Assembly: GCA_029561455.1 (NCBI GenBank)
Contig: JAKQIY010000038.1
Span: forward strand, 1-32,718
Length of the DNA stretch: 32,718 nt
Source: a bacterium
GTDB lineage: Bacteria > Zhuqueibacterota > Zhuqueibacteria > Residuimicrobiales > Krinioviventaceae
Direction of reading: 5' to 3'
The notes under the pieces were generated by a model. That model was not told where the DNA came from and ran no database searches. It saw nothing but the letters and a program-made list of their open reading frames with translations. Of the stretch, positions 32,325-32,718 are shown one piece after another; positions within the stretch are counted from its first letter, which is position 1; every line of letters starts with the position of its first letter. Both the position numbers and the translations under genes were made by a program.

Positions 32325-32718
32325 TTATTTTAAAAACACCAGTCGCTCTGTCGCTATGGTTTGTCCATTTAATGCTATTTGGTAAAAATAAATCCCCGAA
32401 GGGACTGATTTCCCATTGTCGTCAAGACCGTTCCAGTGCAGGGTATATACCCCGGGTTGATTGTTACCATGAAAAAGTGTTTTTACAAGTTGACCTTGCA
32501 GATTATAAATTAATAATTTTACATCGCTTTTATGTAATAACCGGTATTGAATTCTGGTTTCCGAATTGAAAGGATTCGGATAGTTTTGGAATAATGTGGT
32601 TTTACACGGTATATTAATTTTTGGTTTATTTGTAATTTTTGTTTGGGTATCTTTATAAATTGAAACTCCAATATGAGTACCGATTATTACGTTTCCTGTT
32701 TTATCCGTTGCTAAATCA
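32325..32718 (-). CDS. Two-component-propeller-type protein, C-terminal part with sorting tail (partial)
   Basis: The frame is open from the window edge to a TAA at 32325-32327, so only the last ~130 residues are visible. They start with DLATDKTGNVIIGTHIGVSIY, which matches one blade of the regulator-propeller repeats (Reg_prop). A short linker leads to a sorting domain, TLFQNYPNPFNSETRIQYRL to SGIYFYQIALNG, ending in ERLVFLK. The protein is therefore a secreted or surface propeller. It is encoded upstream of the peptidase gene on the same strand, with 94 bases between, so the two may be co-transcribed. Confidence 0.85.
   Translation of the reverse strand, partial: DLATDKTGNVIIGTHIGVSIYKDTQTKITNKPKINIPCKTTLFQNYPNPFNSETRIQYRLLHKSDVKLLIYNLQGQLVKTLFHGNNQPGVYTLHWNGLDDNGKSVPSGIYFYQIALNGQTIATERLVFLK

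Overview
The window looks like a chromosomal segment from an uncultured bacterium of the FCB group, most like the Calditrichota/KSB1/Ignavibacteria-type lineages. The main reason is that three separate proteins end in the 'NYPNPFN(P/S)...SGIYFYR' Ig-like sorting domain used for type IX-type secretion in those phyla. Other support comes from many secreted polysaccharide-active enzymes, an ECF sigma/anti-sigma pair, and intergenic spaces full of GC-rich palindromes. The phylum is inferred from protein style only; no rRNA or marker gene is present.

Bases 1-3300 form an AT-rich accessory block. It holds the first codons of an IS3-type transposase running off the left edge, a PLD-like protein paired with a small membrane protein, a large P-loop ATPase resembling the Sll1717 family, and an antitoxin without a visible toxin. 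From about 3500 to 11400 the DNA is richer in GC and carries carbohydrate genes: a GH9 glucanase, a mannonate dehydratase-like protein with an exported-type N terminus, a GH97 glycosidase, a UPF0158 protein, and a shortened polysaccharide-lyase-like lipoprotein. A second accessory patch follows at 11400-14600, with a Roco-type GTPase (Roc-COR) and a BrnT/antitoxin pair. Next come a GH5-like glycosidase, a membrane protein with a calcium-loop motif, and an ACT-domain protein.

At 18300-21520, on the minus strand, is a compact regulatory unit: an ECF sigma factor, an overlapping HEAT-like anti-sigma protein, and an exported protein made of sixteen repeats of about 29 residues. An identical 12-base motif lies upstream of both the sigma gene and the repeat gene, so the sigma factor may control itself and the repeat protein. 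A secreted HEAT-like protein is divergent from it. The right end carries exported or stand-alone proteins: a transglutaminase, a small hypothetical protein, a beta-helix protein with a sorting tail, a bacterioferritin, and a very large C39-like peptidase/beta-helix protein whose sorting tail appears frameshifted. The last gene is the C-terminal end of a propeller-type protein, also with a sorting tail.

Spaces between genes hold a recurrent family of multi-stem palindromes, a 76-bp direct repeat, a ~308-bp element with terminal inverted repeats that looks like a MITE, and several clear hairpin terminators. No tRNA, rRNA, CRISPR array or riboswitch was seen.
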